Part shown: positions 1 through 9,338 of the stretch, piece by piece
How the letters are laid out: each line of letters opens with the position of its first letter
Position numbering within the stretch: position 1 is the stretch's first letter
DNA from: WHSW01 sp963767285
Lineage (GTDB): Bacteria > Actinomycetota > Thermoleophilia > Solirubrobacterales > 70-9
DNA: 64,000 bases
NCBI GenBank assembly: GCA_963767285.1
Contig: CAVYDJ010000002.1
Location: 496,001 to 560,000, forward strand
Direction of reading: 5' to 3'
The notes under the pieces: model-generated
Told to the model about the DNA's origin: nothing
Database searches by the model: none
Seen by the model: the letters and a program-made list of their open reading frames with translations, nothing else
Made by a program: the position numbers and the translations under genes

Positions 1-138
1 CCCCCAGGTCAGCGACAGGATCCCGGCCAGGATCGAGAGCTTCAGGGTCAGCCAGAAGCCCTCCAGGAGCAACTCAAAGTGGCCGTCCTGAAAGACGACG
101 TTCTTGAAGTCGAAGTAGTAGTTGACGATGTAGTCCAT
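1..138 (-). CDS. Amino acid ABC transporter permease, N-terminal fragment
   Basis: Only the first 46 codons are inside the window; the gene runs off the left edge. The start is an ATG at 138 preceded by AAAGGAG about 4 bases upstream. The N-terminus (MDYIVNYYFDFKNVVF, then a segment ending in LKLSILAGILSLTWG) matches the start of HisM/GlnP-type inner-membrane permeases, which open with a short amphipathic stretch and a first membrane helix. It lies 98 bases downstream of the binding-protein gene on the same strand, as expected for a polar amino-acid uptake operon. The specificity and the rest of the protein cannot be judged from this fragment. Confidence 0.75.
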   Translation of the reverse strand, partial: MDYIVNYYFDFKNVVFQDGHFELLLEGFWLTLKLSILAGILSLTWG

Positions 139-183
139 GGCGCTCCTTTGGCCGAGATCAGGCGGAGGCTATCCCGCAAACAG

Positions 184-207
184 AAGGGGCGCCCATTGGC
201 GCCCCTT
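184..207 (-). promoter_or_regulatory. Intra-operon hairpin between binding protein and permease genes
   Basis: A perfect 10-bp GC-rich stem (184-193 paired with 198-207) with a 4-base loop sits between the binding-protein stop and the permease ribosome site. There is no T-run after it, so it is not a canonical intrinsic terminator. Hairpins at this place commonly stabilise the upstream message or partly terminate transcription, giving more binding protein than permease. That role is inferred. Confidence 0.5.
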
Positions 208-236
208 CGCGAATTCGCTCTGCTGCCTGACCGAGA

Positions 237-1097
237 TCAGGGGTTCTGGGTCGTCCCGTTGAGGACCGAGTCCGGCGCCTCGGCGCCGCCCAGGTACTTG
301 TCGTAGAGGCCCTGGATGGTGCCGTCGTCCTTCATCTCCTGCAGCGCCCCGTTGAACGCCTCGAGCAGCTCCGGGTTGTCCTTCGAGATCGCGGCCCCGT
401 AGAGCTCGGCGGTCGGAATCGTGGCCGCGATTTCGACGGGCTGGCCCTTGTCGACCGCGTCGACAGCGACCGGCTCGTCGATGATCGCGGCGTCGACCTG
501 TCCGGTGACGACCGCGGCGATCGCGTCCGGGCCCTCGGGAAGGCCGCGGACCTCGGCGGCGTCGGTCTCCTCGTTGGCGTACACCTCGCCGGTGGTCGCG
601 TCCTGGGCGGCGACAGTCAGCCCGGCCAGGTCCTCGGGGCTCGTGATGTCCGAGCCCTCGGGGACGACCAGCGCCTGCTGGGCCTCGTAGTACGGGTCGG
701 AGAAGTTGACCGTCTTCTGGCGGCCCGGGGTGATCGTCGCCGCGGCGATCGCGACGTCGAACTGCCCCGCTGCCGTGTCGCGGAAGATCGTGTCGAACGA
801 GGTGTCCTGGAACTCCGGCGTCAGCCCGAGTCGCTCGCTGACCTCCTTCCCGACGTCGACGTCGACGCCGCTGAAGTCGGCGTCCTGAGGCGTGCCGATC
901 TCGAACGGCGGGTACGGCGCATCGACGGCAATCAGCAGCGTGCCGTCGGAGATCGTCGTGAAGTCGCCGCTCGCGGTCGTCTCGGTCGAGCCGGATTCGC
1001 TGGTCGTCTCGTCGTCGTCACCGCATCCTGCCGCGACCAGCCCGCAGGCGAGCAGCGCCAAGAGCGAGATCAGTAGCCAAGGTCGAGTTCCTCTCAT
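237..1097 (-). CDS. Amino acid ABC transporter substrate-binding lipoprotein
   Basis: The 286-residue protein starts with a lipoprotein signal: hydrophobic segment, lipobox VAAGC with Cys25 as the lipidation site, then an acidic Ser/Thr-rich tether to about residue 48. Residues about 50-270 form a family 3 solute-binding domain (PF00497 type), with the usual AVDAPYPPFEI opening, GVDVDVGKEVSERLGL, and the FSDPYYEAQQALVV hinge segment. It captures a polar amino acid outside the membrane and delivers it to the permease encoded next on the same strand. AAAGGGG lies about 11 bases before the ATG. The methyltransferase stop is 16 bases upstream, so they may be cotranscribed. The exact ligand is not predictable from the sequence. 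Confidence 0.9.
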   Translation of the reverse strand: MRGTRPWLLISLLALLACGLVAAGCGDDDETTSESGSTETTASGDFTTISDGTLLIAVDAPYPPFEIGTPQDADFSGVDVDVGKEVSERLGLTPEFQDTSFDTIFRDTAAGQFDVAIAAATITPGRQKTVNFSDPYYEAQQALVVPEGSDITSPEDLAGLTVAAQDATTGEVYANEETDAAEVRGLPEGPDAIAAVVTGQVDAAIIDEPVAVDAVDKGQPVEIAATIPTAELYGAAISKDNPELLEAFNGALQEMKDDGTIQGLYDKYLGGAEAPDSVLNGTTQNP

Positions 1098-1113
1098 CAG
1101 GCAAGTGCCCCTT

Positions 1114-1743
1114 TCATCCCGTGTTCTGAGTGTGGGGCGGAAAATACACGCCGATCGCCACGCCCTCCTGCTCGGCGCGCTCGAACCGCAGCCCGAACTC
1201 GTCCTCCCAGCGGTCGAGCACCCAGCGTTCGCCGGCGCGGCCGGCGTCGTCGCAGATCACTGTGGCCTCGGGCGCGAGTCGTCCGGCGAGCGCCGGCAGC
1301 GCCGGATAGCGGCTGCGCTCGATCGCCGGCTCGCCCGCCGGCGGGCCGTCGACCAGCAGCAGCTCGACGCCCGCCTCGGGGAGCTGCCGCAGGGCCCACG
1401 CCGCGTACCACAGGCAGCCGGGCTGGGCCAGAGGGTGGCGATCCAGCGGCGCCTCGATCACCGTCGCGATCTCCGCCAATCCCTCGGCGGCAAGCTGGGC
1501 CCGGCAGAGCTGCGCCCACGCCGGATCGTGCTCGAGGCTGTGCAGCTCCCCGCCGCCGAGCTCGCGCAGCGCCCGCGCGATCACCACGCTGCTGCGCCCG
1601 CACCCGCACTCGACGACGTGGCGCGGGCCGGGCTCGAGCGCTGCGAGCACGGCCTCGAGCGCACCATCGTCGAGCGACCAATCGTCGCTGCGCAGCGGTG
1701 GCCCGCTTGCGAGCAGTCGGTTCAGGCGTGCGGTCTCGGACAC
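1114..1743 (-). CDS. Class I SAM-dependent methyltransferase
   Basis: This 209-residue protein has a Rossmann methyltransferase core. Motif I is VVECGCGRSS near residues 43-52, the acidic end of strand 2 is SLEHDPAW near 69-76, and the strand-4 motif is LLLVDGPPAGE near residue 126. The GTG start at 1743 is chosen because AAAGGA sits 7 bases before it; longer readings run antisense through the cysteine synthase gene. The VDGPP motif resembles small methyltransferases found in glycan clusters, and two more methyltransferases of a similar general class lie in the polysaccharide locus to the right. It is divergent from the cysteine synthase with only 21 bases between start codons. The substrate is unknown. 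Confidence 0.75.
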   Translation of the reverse strand: MSETARLNRLLASGPPLRSDDWSLDDGALEAVLAALEPGPRHVVECGCGRSSVVIARALRELGGGELHSLEHDPAWAQLCRAQLAAEGLAEIATVIEAPLDRHPLAQPGCLWYAAWALRQLPEAGVELLLVDGPPAGEPAIERSRYPALPALAGRLAPEATVICDDAGRAGERWVLDRWEDEFGLRFERAEQEGVAIGVYFPPHTQNTG

Positions 1744-1764
1744 CTCACTATCCTTTCTATAGCG

Positions 1765-2730
1765 ATGGTGGAGCCGACGCTCAACCGGCCCTGCGGGGGC
1801 CGCTACGGCAACCTGATCGAGGCCGTCGGCAACACGCCGCTCGTCGAGCTCCCGCGCCTCTCGCCGAAGCCCGGCGTGCGCATCTTCGCCAAGCTCGAGG
1901 GCCGCAACCCGACCGGCTCGGTCAAGGACCGGGTCGCGAAGGCGATGATGGAGGCCGCCGAGGCCGAGGGGGCGATCGCGCCCGGCCAGACGGTGCTCGA
2001 GCCGACCTCCGGCAATACCGGGATCGCGCTGGCGATGATCTGCCGTCGCAAGGGTTACCCGTTCAAGGCCGTGATGCCCGACAACGTCACCGAGGAGCGC
2101 TCGCAGCTGCTGCGCATGTTCGGGGCCGAGATCGTGTACTCCGAGGGCGCCAAGGGGTCGAACGGCGCGGTCGAGCTGGCGCTCGAGATGGTCGGCGCGG
2201 ACTCCTCGTATTACATGCCCTACCAGTACGGCAACGAGGCCAACCCGGGCGCCCACTACCACGGCACGGCGGTCGAGATCCTCGACGAGCTCGACGAGGT
2301 CGCGGCGTTCGTGGCCGGGCTCGGGACCGGCGGCACCCTGATGGGAGTGGGGCGGAGGCTGAAGGAGGCCGATCCGGAGACGAAGATCGTCGCCGCCGAG
2401 CCGATGCAGGGCGAACTGGTTCAGGGCCTGCGCTCGCTCGACGACGGCTTCATCCCGCCGATCATCGACCTCTCGGTGCTCGACCGGAAGATCATGGTCT
2501 CGAACCGCGACGCGATCGTCTGGACCCAGAAGCTGCTGCACGAGGAGGGCCTGTTCGCCGGCGTCTCGGCCGGCGCCGTGGCCGCGATCTGCGTCCGGAT
2601 CGCCGGTGAGCTCGACGGCGGCAACGTCGTCTTCCTGGTCCCGGACGACGGCTGGAAGTACCTCTCCTCCGGCGTCTACACGACGCCGATCGACGAGCTC
2701 GAGGGCATCGACAGCACCGTTTGGTGGTAG
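1765..2730 (+). CDS. cysM: Cysteine synthase (PLP-dependent, CysK/CysM family)
   Basis: The 321-residue enzyme makes cysteine from an activated serine (O-acetyl- or O-phosphoserine) and sulfide or a sulfur carrier. The pyridoxal-phosphate lysine is Lys54 in NPTGSVKDRVA. The substrate loop is PTSGNTGIALA near residue 85, the phosphate-cup glycines are GTGGTLMG near 193, and the C-terminal SAGA motif is present. The length fits the family. The ATG at 1765 is used because translation upstream in this frame is antisense to the methyltransferase gene. No clear ribosome site is visible in the 21-base divergent gap, so the message may be leaderless. CysM versus CysK cannot be decided firmly. Confidence 0.88.
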   Translation: MVEPTLNRPCGGRYGNLIEAVGNTPLVELPRLSPKPGVRIFAKLEGRNPTGSVKDRVAKAMMEAAEAEGAIAPGQTVLEPTSGNTGIALAMICRRKGYPFKAVMPDNVTEERSQLLRMFGAEIVYSEGAKGSNGAVELALEMVGADSSYYMPYQYGNEANPGAHYHGTAVEILDELDEVAAFVAGLGTGGTLMGVGRRLKEADPETKIVAAEPMQGELVQGLRSLDDGFIPPIIDLSVLDRKIMVSNRDAIVWTQKLLHEEGLFAGVSAGAVAAICVRIAGELDGGNVVFLVPDDGWKYLSSGVYTTPIDELEGIDSTVWW

Positions 2731-2754
2731 CCCTCGTCTAGCCTCTCGCTCGCG

Positions 2755-3472
2755 ATGAGCGAGGGACTTTCAGCCCTGCTCGGCGGGCCGCAGCAGATGA
2801 GCCTCGGCGAGCGGGCCGCGATGGAGGGCGTGCTCGCGGCGCTGCGCCCGCGGCTGGCGATCGAGATCGGGACCGCCGAGGGCGGCAGCCTGCGGCGGAT
2901 CGCCGAGCACAGCGCCGAGGTCCACTCGTTCGACCTCGTCGAGCCCGACTCCGAGGTCGCGGCGATCGCGCACGCGACCTTCCATTCCGGCGACAGCCAC
3001 CGGCTGCTGCCGGAGTTCCTCGAGCGAGCTCGCCGGCGAGGGCCGCGACGTCGACTTCGTGCTCGTCGACGGCGACCACTCGGCGGACGGAGTGCGCCGT
3101 GACGTCGAGGACCTGCTCGCCTCGCCGGCGATCGCGAAGACGGTGATCCTCTTCCACGACACCGCCAACGAGGAGGTCCGGAGGGGCATCGACGCGGTCG
3201 ACTTCGACGCCCACCCGAAGGTCGTCCACGTCGAGCTGCGACTTCGTCGCCGGCTACGGTGTTCAGCGCTCCGGAGCTCGAGAACGAGATCTGGGGCGGG
3301 CTCGGGATCGTGCTCGTGGACGCCGACGCGCCGCGCGCGGCCGGCGCCACCGCGATCCAGCAGCGGATCGTGCGAGACGGCGACGTTGCTGCGCGAGGTG
3401 CGCGACCGCCGCCTCCGCTCTCCGGGCGAGCGGCTCCGCGCCGCCGTCCGCACGAGGCTGCCGGGCCGGTGA
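2755..3472 (+). pseudogene. CmcI-like class I methyltransferase, reading frame broken four times
   Basis: Read across frames this is a 237-residue methyltransferase. It opens with MSEGLSALLGGPQQMSLGER, has a SAM-binding IEIGTAEGGS near residue 40, a VLVDGDHSADG acidic motif, then a WGGLGIVLVD strand and a basic tail. It is clearly paralogous to the intact methyltransferase at 21,137-21,913. The frame shifts by +1 near 3022, 3238, 3258 and 3388, and correcting these gives one continuous product. Its stop overlaps the next gene's GTG by 4 bases, as expected of an intact operon. The breaks may be sequencing insertions rather than true decay. It probably methylates a sugar or glycan intermediate. 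Confidence 0.7.
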
Positions 3473-5463
3473 GCGCGCGGCCGCAGATCGCCTTCGTCTC
3501 ACGCGAGGTCGCTCCGTTCCACGGCGGCGGGATCGGCACCTATGTGACCGCGATCGCGCGCCTCCTGTCGCCGGTCGCCGACGTCAAGGTGTTCACGACC
3601 ACCCGTCACCGCGCCGCCCACAAGAACATGCCGGCGGACGAGGCGCGGCTGCTCGACGGGTTCGAGCTGATCTTCGTCGAGGAGCCCCGAGGCTGGGAGA
3701 TCGGCGAGAACGAGGGCACGCTGTCGCTGTGGAGCGGGCGCGCCTTCGAGGCGGTGTGCGCGGCCTATCCGGATGGCGGTCCGGACCTGGTCGAGTTCCC
3801 CGACTACCTCGGCGAGGGCTTCGTCCCCGCCCAGGCGCGGCACGCCGGCGACCAGCGGATGCGGCGGACGACGCTCTGCGCCCGTGCTTACACGACCGGG
3901 GAGATGACCGCGGTGCTCGACAGCGATCTGCGGGCCGATTTCGAGACGCGGCTCGGCCACCAGATCGAGCGGTACGCGCTCGCTCACTGTGATCACTTCC
4001 TCTGGCCTGGGGGCGACGTGCTGGGCACCTACGAGCGCTTCTTCGGCGTCGACGCGATCGCCTCGCCGGTCCGCGTCCGCCACCCGCTCTTCGAGGAGGG
4101 CGACGCGGGGCCACCGCCGGAGTGGAAGCCGTCGGAGGATGGCCTGCTGCGACTGCTCTACGTCGGCCGCCTCGAGCGCCGCAAGGGCGTCTTCGACCTC
4201 GCCCGGGCGGTCTCGGCGATCGGCGACGAGCGCCTCCGGCTGACGCTGGTCGGCGGCGACACCGAGCACGCGCCGCTCGGCCAGTCGGCGCGGTCCGTGC
4301 TCGAGGTGATGATCGGCGACGACCCGCGGGTCGAGTTCATCGACCGCCTGCCACGCTCGCAGCTGGCGCGGATCGTCGACCGCCACGACGTCGTCGTCCT
4401 GCCGTCGCTGTGGGAGTGCTGGCCGGCGGTCGGGCTCGAGGCGCTGGAGCGCAACCGCCCGGTGCTCGCGACGCCGACCGGCGGCTACAACGAGATCGTC
4501 GATCCCGGGCACCTCCGGTTGGCTCACCGGCGCCCCCGGCGCCGAGCCACTCGCGAGGGCGATCGAGGGCCTGCTCGAGCGGCCCGAGCAGATCGGGGAG
4601 CTGATCGCATCCGGGGGCCCGCGCGCGACCTTCGAGCGCCTGACCGACGCCGACGAGATCCGCGCCGCGCTACCTCGACCTCGCGGCGGAGGGAAGCGCC
4701 CGCCCGGCGCCGGCGACCGGCGCCCAGGCCAACGGCGACGCGCCCCTGGTCTCGATCGTGATCCCGTACTTCCGTCTCGAGCGCTTCATCGAGCCGGCCG
4801 TCGCCTCGGTCGACGGCGCAGACCTACCCCCGGATCGAGGTGATCGTCGTGAACGACGGCTCGCTTCCGGGAGGCCGATGGGATCCTCGCCGAGCTCGCC
4901 GAGCGCTACGAGGTTCGCATCCTGACCCAGGTCAACTCGGGCCTCGGCGCGGCCCGCAACGCCGGCCTGATCCAGGCGCGCGGTGACTACGTCGCCTTCC
5001 TCGATGCCGACAACGCGATCAAGCCGACCTTCGTCGAGCGCTGCGTCGCCGCGCTCGAGGCGGACCCGGACCTCGCCTACGTGACCTCCTGGCTGCGCTA
5101 CATCGACGACCACGGCGAGCCGTGGCGCGGCTCGCAGCCCGGATACCACCCGCTCGGGAACTGGACCGAGCTGGTCGAGGAGCGCAACGTCGCCGGCGAC
5201 GCGGTGGCCGTCTTCCGCCGCAGCGTCTTCGACAACGGCCTTGCCTACAGCCCCGAGCTGACCTCCTTCGAGGACTGGGCGCTCTACCGTGAGATGCACG
5301 AGCTGGGCCTGATCGGAACGGTGATTCCAGAGCGGCTCTGGATTACAGGATTCGGGAAGGATCGATGTTGCGCCAGATCGGCTCGCCGAACCAGGAGCGC
5401 ATCGAATGCGAGATCCGGGCCCAGATCAGAGAGACGTTGATGTCATGGACACCGCCGAAGTAA
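3469..5463 (+). pseudogene. GT4-GT2 fusion glycosyltransferase, reading frame broken five times
   Basis: The corrected product is about 663 residues with two catalytic halves. Residues about 1-400 are a GT-B (GT4) glycosyltransferase: a GGGIGTYV donor loop at the N-terminus, LLYVGRLERRKG, and the C-terminal LWECWPAVGLEALERN signature. Residues about 425-660 are a GT-A (GT2) domain starting SIVIPYF, with VNDGS, GLGAARNAGL and the DxD-like FLDADN near residue 510. Frame changes occur near 4508, 4670, 4812, 4868 (all +1) and 5341 (-1), and removing them gives one uninterrupted protein. GTG at 3469 overlaps the methyltransferase stop. Such fusions add two successive sugars to a surface glycan. 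Sequencing error is a likely cause of the breaks. Confidence 0.72.
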
Positions 5464-5771
5464 GCGCCGGAAACGAAACGGACCGCCGGATCGCTGAGCT
5501 CGAACGCCGGATCGCCGAGCTCGAGCGTGCCAACGAGCACCTCTGGCGGACCAACGAGCGGCTCGGCCGCGAGCGGCTGTCGGTCCAGGACTCGGCCGCC
5601 GCGAGCATGGCCCTGAAGCTCGAGGCGACGGAGGCCGAGGTCGAGCGGATGAAGCGGTCACTGAGCTGGCGGGTGACGACGCCGCTGCGCTGGCCGCGCC
5701 ACCTCGCCGCCTGGGCCGTGCGCCGGCTGAAGCCCGCAGTGCGGGCGATCGCGATCCGCGTCTTTCGCTGA
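5445..5771 (+). CDS. Coiled-coil protein with SLSWRVTTPLR tail, glycosyltransferase companion
   Basis: A 108-residue protein whose first 75 residues are heptad-rich (RRIAELERRIAELERANEHL), followed by SLSWRVTTPLRWPRHL and an arginine-rich helix. The SxSWRxTxPLR motif after a coiled coil is a common C-terminal module of bacterial glycosyltransferases and of small proteins beside them. It is thought to act in membrane association or in organising the transferase. The ATG at 5445 overlaps the glycosyltransferase stop by 19 bases. Translational coupling to the frame-broken gene upstream is likely. The motif is seen directly; the function is inferred. Confidence 0.7.
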   Translation: MDTAEVSAGNETDRRIAELERRIAELERANEHLWRTNERLGRERLSVQDSAAASMALKLEATEAEVERMKRSLSWRVTTPLRWPRHLAAWAVRRLKPAVRAIAIRVFR

Positions 5772-5787
5772 ACGGCCGGACGCTGGG

Positions 5788-7402
5788 TCAGAAGTCACAC
5801 CAGCGCTCGAACCCCTCCGGCGTCCGCCGCTCCACCAGCACGCTCTCGGTGATCGGCTCGCCGTCGAGCAGGCCGGCCCCTTCCTCGACGGCACCGCATG
5901 GCTCGGGCAGGCGTGTGTCGTCGAACGGACGCGCATCGTCGCTCCAGATCGTGATCCGCAGGTCGGCGGGCGCGTATGGCGGCGGCTGGTTGACCGTGAC
6001 CTCGCTCATTCCGTAGTCGTCGCCGAAGACGTCGAGGGCCTTGTTGTCGGTCGCCCAGAAGGCGGGCTGCTCGCGGATGTAGAGGCGTGCCGTGTCGAGC
6101 CCCTCGCGCTCGGCGCCCTCGAACAGCCGCTCCCAGAACGGGTTGGGCTGCGGGGGCCCGACCCAGTAGCCGCGGTCCTCGACCAGCGTGACGCTGCCCG
6201 GGTCGATCCCGAACTTGTAGTCGGTGCCGGGCGGCTCGATCCGCGCCGCCGGGATCCAGCCCACCATCGAGGTCGCGATGTTGATCGCCGCGAAGGCCCC
6301 CAGGAAGGCGATTCCGCCGGTGCGAACGGCGGGGCGCTGTGAGGTCGCGATCCAGCCCGTCGAGATCACCGCGACGAAGACGGCGAACGGGAGCGTGTAC
6401 CGCGGGTCGCGGATGCCGAACAGGATCGTCAGCCCCAGGTAGGTCACGGCGACCCCGGCGAGCGCCTCGGCGACGCCGGCCCGCTGCCGCACCTCGCGCA
6501 GGGAGGCGACCACGCCGACCGCGAACAGGGCGAGGAGCGGCAGGTAGTACTGCTCGTTGATCGCCGCCCAGAGGTAGTAGGCGAGGTTGTCGAACGAAAT
6601 CCTCGAATCGCGGTCGAAGGCGGTCCCGGTGGCGGTGATGTCCGAGGCGATCGTCGCCTCCTCGCCGGCCCCGAGCGCGTCGCCCAGGTTGATCGCGTAG
6701 TACGGACCGGCGATCACCAGCAGGGCGACGCCCGCGAGCGCGACGTTGCGCCACTGGCGCCACCCGCCGCCGCAGCAGGACGACGGCCACCGGCCCCGCC
6801 AGGTACAGGGGCGCGATCGTCTTCACCAGCAGGCCCAGTCCGACCAGGGCCCCGAACGCGATGCTGGCGTTGCGCCGCTCGAACCGCTCGCTCGCCAGCA
6901 GCGCGGCGAACCCGGCGGCGACCGTCGCCGCCAGCGGAGCGTCCAGGAGGAAGACGTGGAAGAGGCTGCCGACGATCGGGACCCCGAGCACGAAGATCAC
7001 CGCGAGCAACCCGGCGGTCGGGCCGTAGATCCGCTTGCCGGCCAGGTAAGTGCCGGCGCTCAGCATCGGCACGAACACGAGGTTGACCGCGATCGTGCCC
7101 CAGTCGACGACGTTGAGGCCGAGCAGGGGGGCGATCGAGCCGACCAGCGGCACGAGCGGGGGGTAGAAGCGGTCGGTGTCGGCGTTCAAGCCGACCTCGA
7201 AGATGCCCCCGAGGTCGAGGTCGCGGAGCATGTCGGCGATCCGCAGCGCCGTCGCCAGATGGTCGGCCGGGTCGCCGCCCCCGGGGGTGCGCTTGTCGTA
7301 GAGCAGCCACCAGATGCTGATCCCGATGAACGCAGCGGTCGCGATCGCGGCCCCGAGCGCCTGTGGCGCGATCCCAAGCCTGTCCGCGGAGCGTTTGAAC
7401 AC
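5788..7402 (-). CDS. Polytopic GT39/ArnT-like membrane glycosyltransferase, one apparent frameshift
   Basis: After removing a single extra base near 6770 this is a 537-residue membrane protein. The N-terminal half carries a first helix, then an acidic loop GGGDPADHLATALR and FYPPLVPLVG, both typical of GT-C (PMT/ArnT/RgtA) enzymes that take sugars from polyprenyl phosphate. Several helices follow (AGLLAVIFVLGVPIVG, LLALFAVGVVASL). The second half contains FGIRDPRYTLPF, another GT-C hallmark, then a soluble C-terminal domain ending ERWCDF. It lies between glycosyltransferase genes on the opposite strand and converges on the coiled-coil gene. Without the correction it reads as two overlapping halves. 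Confidence 0.72.
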
Positions 7403-7458
7403 GCCAGCAAGCTACGTGGACTGCGACTTGGGCGCCTCCCTGCCACGCTACCCGCGGC

Positions 7459-8421
7459 ATGTCCGCAGGCCCCGTCAACACTCCCCCCACAGCCTTCTAT
7501 GCGATGTCCTCGGACGTCTACTTCCTCGGCGCCGTCGGCCTGATCAACTCGCTTCGCCTCCAGGGCCACACCGAGCCGATCCACCTGCTCGACCTCGGCC
7601 TGACGCCCGCCCAGCGCGAGCTGTTGGAGCCCGAGGTCGAGCTGATCAGCGCCCCCGCCGGGGCCGAGCCCTGGCTGATGAAGACGATCGCCCCGCTCAC
7701 ACACCCCGCCGAGGTGATGGTCCTGATCGACGTCGACATGGTCGTCACCCGCCCGCTGGGCGAGCTGATCGAGACCGCGCGCGAGGGCAAGGTCGTGGCG
7801 TTCGAAAACGATCTGCAGCGCTTCGAGGCGGCCTGGGGCGAGCTCTTGGACCTCGGCGAGCTCGAACAACGCCCCTACCTCTGCTCGGGCTTCGTCGCCC
7901 TGGGCTCCGATCCCGGGATCGAGGTGCTCGAGACGATGGCCGACCGCCAGGGCCGCGTCGACTTCGAGCGCAGCTTCTTTGCCTCAAACGACCCCGACTA
8001 CCCGCTGCTCTATCTCGACCAGGACGTTCTCAACGCCGTCCTGGCCGCCCGGGTCGAGCGTGAGCGGGTGGAGTCATTGCCGCTTCGCATGGCCCCGATG
8101 CCCCCGTTCGAGGGCCTGCGGATGATCGACGCCCAGGCCCTTGCCTGCGGCTATGGCGACGGTGAGCGGCCGTGGCTGGTGCATCACTTCGGCGTCAAGC
8201 CGTGGACCGACCGCCTCCACGACGGGGTCTACGCGCGGCTGTTGCGTCGCCTGCTCGTCGGTCCGGGCTTGGCGATCTCGGTGCCGCCGGCGATGCTTCC
8301 GTCGCGCCTGCGTGACGGGGTGCTCGCCGACGTGGAGCGGCGGTGGATCAACGCCGGCCACCGCGCGCGCTGGCACCTGCTCGACCCGGTCCGGACGCGA
8401 TTCGGCCGGCAGCGCGCATGA
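7459..8421 (+). CDS. GT8-like glycosyltransferase, tandem paralogue 1
   Basis: First of nine head-to-tail paralogues. The 320-residue protein looks like a GT-A transferase: an N-terminal nucleotide-binding strand (TAFYAMSSDVYFLGAVGLI), a metal-binding DxD as DVD at residues 91-93 in VLIDVDM, a YLDQDVLNAV segment near 190, and LVHHFGVKPW near 240. These features resemble glycogenin/GalT-type GT8 enzymes; the assignment is by motif only. From 7485 to 8186 its DNA appears identical to paralogue 2, and to 8075 identical to paralogue 3. Only the last 80 or so residues are its own. Its stop overlaps the next ATG by 4 bases. Confidence 0.75.
   Translation: MSAGPVNTPPTAFYAMSSDVYFLGAVGLINSLRLQGHTEPIHLLDLGLTPAQRELLEPEVELISAPAGAEPWLMKTIAPLTHPAEVMVLIDVDMVVTRPLGELIETAREGKVVAFENDLQRFEAAWGELLDLGELEQRPYLCSGFVALGSDPGIEVLETMADRQGRVDFERSFFASNDPDYPLLYLDQDVLNAVLAARVERERVESLPLRMAPMPPFEGLRMIDAQALACGYGDGERPWLVHHFGVKPWTDRLHDGVYARLLRRLLVGPGLAISVPPAMLPSRLRDGVLADVERRWINAGHRARWHLLDPVRTRFGRQRA
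7485..8186 (+). repeat. Long direct repeat, copy A (702 bp)
   Basis: By eye this segment is identical to 8432-9133 over its whole length and to 9345-9935 over its first 591 bases. It encodes the donor-binding half and part of the C-terminal half of three adjacent glycosyltransferases. Identity stops abruptly at both ends, as expected for recent duplication or gene conversion. Confidence 0.85.
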
Positions 8422-9338
8422 GCGCCGCCGTCCCCACAGCCTTCTATGCGATGTCCTCGGACGTCTACTTCCTCGGCGCCGTCGGCCTGATCAACTCGCT
8501 TCGCCTCCAGGGCCACACCGAGCCGATCCACCTGCTCGACCTCGGCCTGACGCCCGCCCAGCGCGAGCTGTTGGAGCCCGAGGTCGAGCTGATCAGCGCC
8601 CCCGCCGGGGCCGAGCCCTGGCTGATGAAGACGATCGCCCCGCTCACACACCCCGCCGAGGTGATGGTCCTGATCGACGTCGACATGGTCGTCACCCGCC
8701 CGCTGGGCGAGCTGATCGAGACCGCGCGCGAGGGCAAGGTCGTGGCGTTCGAAAACGATCTGCAGCGCTTCGAGGCGGCCTGGGGCGAGCTCTTGGACCT
8801 CGGCGAGCTCGAACAACGCCCCTACCTCTGCTCGGGCTTCGTCGCCCTGGGCTCCGATCCCGGGATCGAGGTGCTCGAGACGATGGCCGACCGCCAGGGC
8901 CGCGTCGACTTCGAGCGCAGCTTCTTTGCCTCAAACGACCCCGACTACCCGCTGCTCTATCTCGACCAGGACGTTCTCAACGCCGTCCTGGCCGCCCGGG
9001 TCGAGCGTGAGCGGGTGGAGTCATTGCCGCTTCGCATGGCCCCGATGCCCCCGTTCGAGGGCCTGCGGATGATCGACGCCCAGGCCCTTGCCTGCGGCTA
9101 TGGCGACGGTGAGCGGCCGTGGCTGGTGCATCAGTACCTGTCGCCCAAGCCCTGGGAGGGCCCGACCTACGACGGCGTCTATTCGGAGCTGCTGCGCCGC
9201 CTGCTCACGGGCCCCGGCCTGGCCGTCCGTGTGTCGGAGGAGTCGCTGCCGCTGCGGTTGCGCAGCGGCTCGCTCGCCTCGCTCGAACGCCGTCGCGTCA
9301 ACCTCAGGGAGCAGATCCGCTGGAGGCTCGGTGCCTGA
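8418..9338 (+). CDS. GT8-like glycosyltransferase, tandem paralogue 2
   Basis: A 306-residue paralogue starting at ATG 8418, which overlaps the previous stop in ATGA. From residue 6 to about residue 239 it matches paralogue 1 exactly, including the DVD metal motif (residues 87-89). It then diverges at LVHQYLSPKPWEGPTYDG and has its own C-terminus of about 65 residues. The shared part should bind the nucleotide sugar. The changed part lies where GT-A enzymes usually contact the acceptor, which suggests the same donor with a different acceptor. No signal peptide is seen, so it should act in the cytoplasm. Confidence 0.75.
   Translation: MSAAVPTAFYAMSSDVYFLGAVGLINSLRLQGHTEPIHLLDLGLTPAQRELLEPEVELISAPAGAEPWLMKTIAPLTHPAEVMVLIDVDMVVTRPLGELIETAREGKVVAFENDLQRFEAAWGELLDLGELEQRPYLCSGFVALGSDPGIEVLETMADRQGRVDFERSFFASNDPDYPLLYLDQDVLNAVLAARVERERVESLPLRMAPMPPFEGLRMIDAQALACGYGDGERPWLVHQYLSPKPWEGPTYDGVYSELLRRLLTGPGLAVRVSEESLPLRLRSGSLASLERRRVNLREQIRWRLGA
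8432..9133 (+). repeat. Long direct repeat, copy B (702 bp)
   Basis: Second copy of the repeat at 7485-8186, offset 947 bases. No difference was found when the two were read against each other. It covers most of paralogue 2. Confidence 0.85.

Noticed and set aside
892..1764. Long N-terminal extension of cysteine synthase
   Set aside because: It is antisense to the binding-protein and methyltransferase genes and has no similarity to the family; the true start is at 1765.
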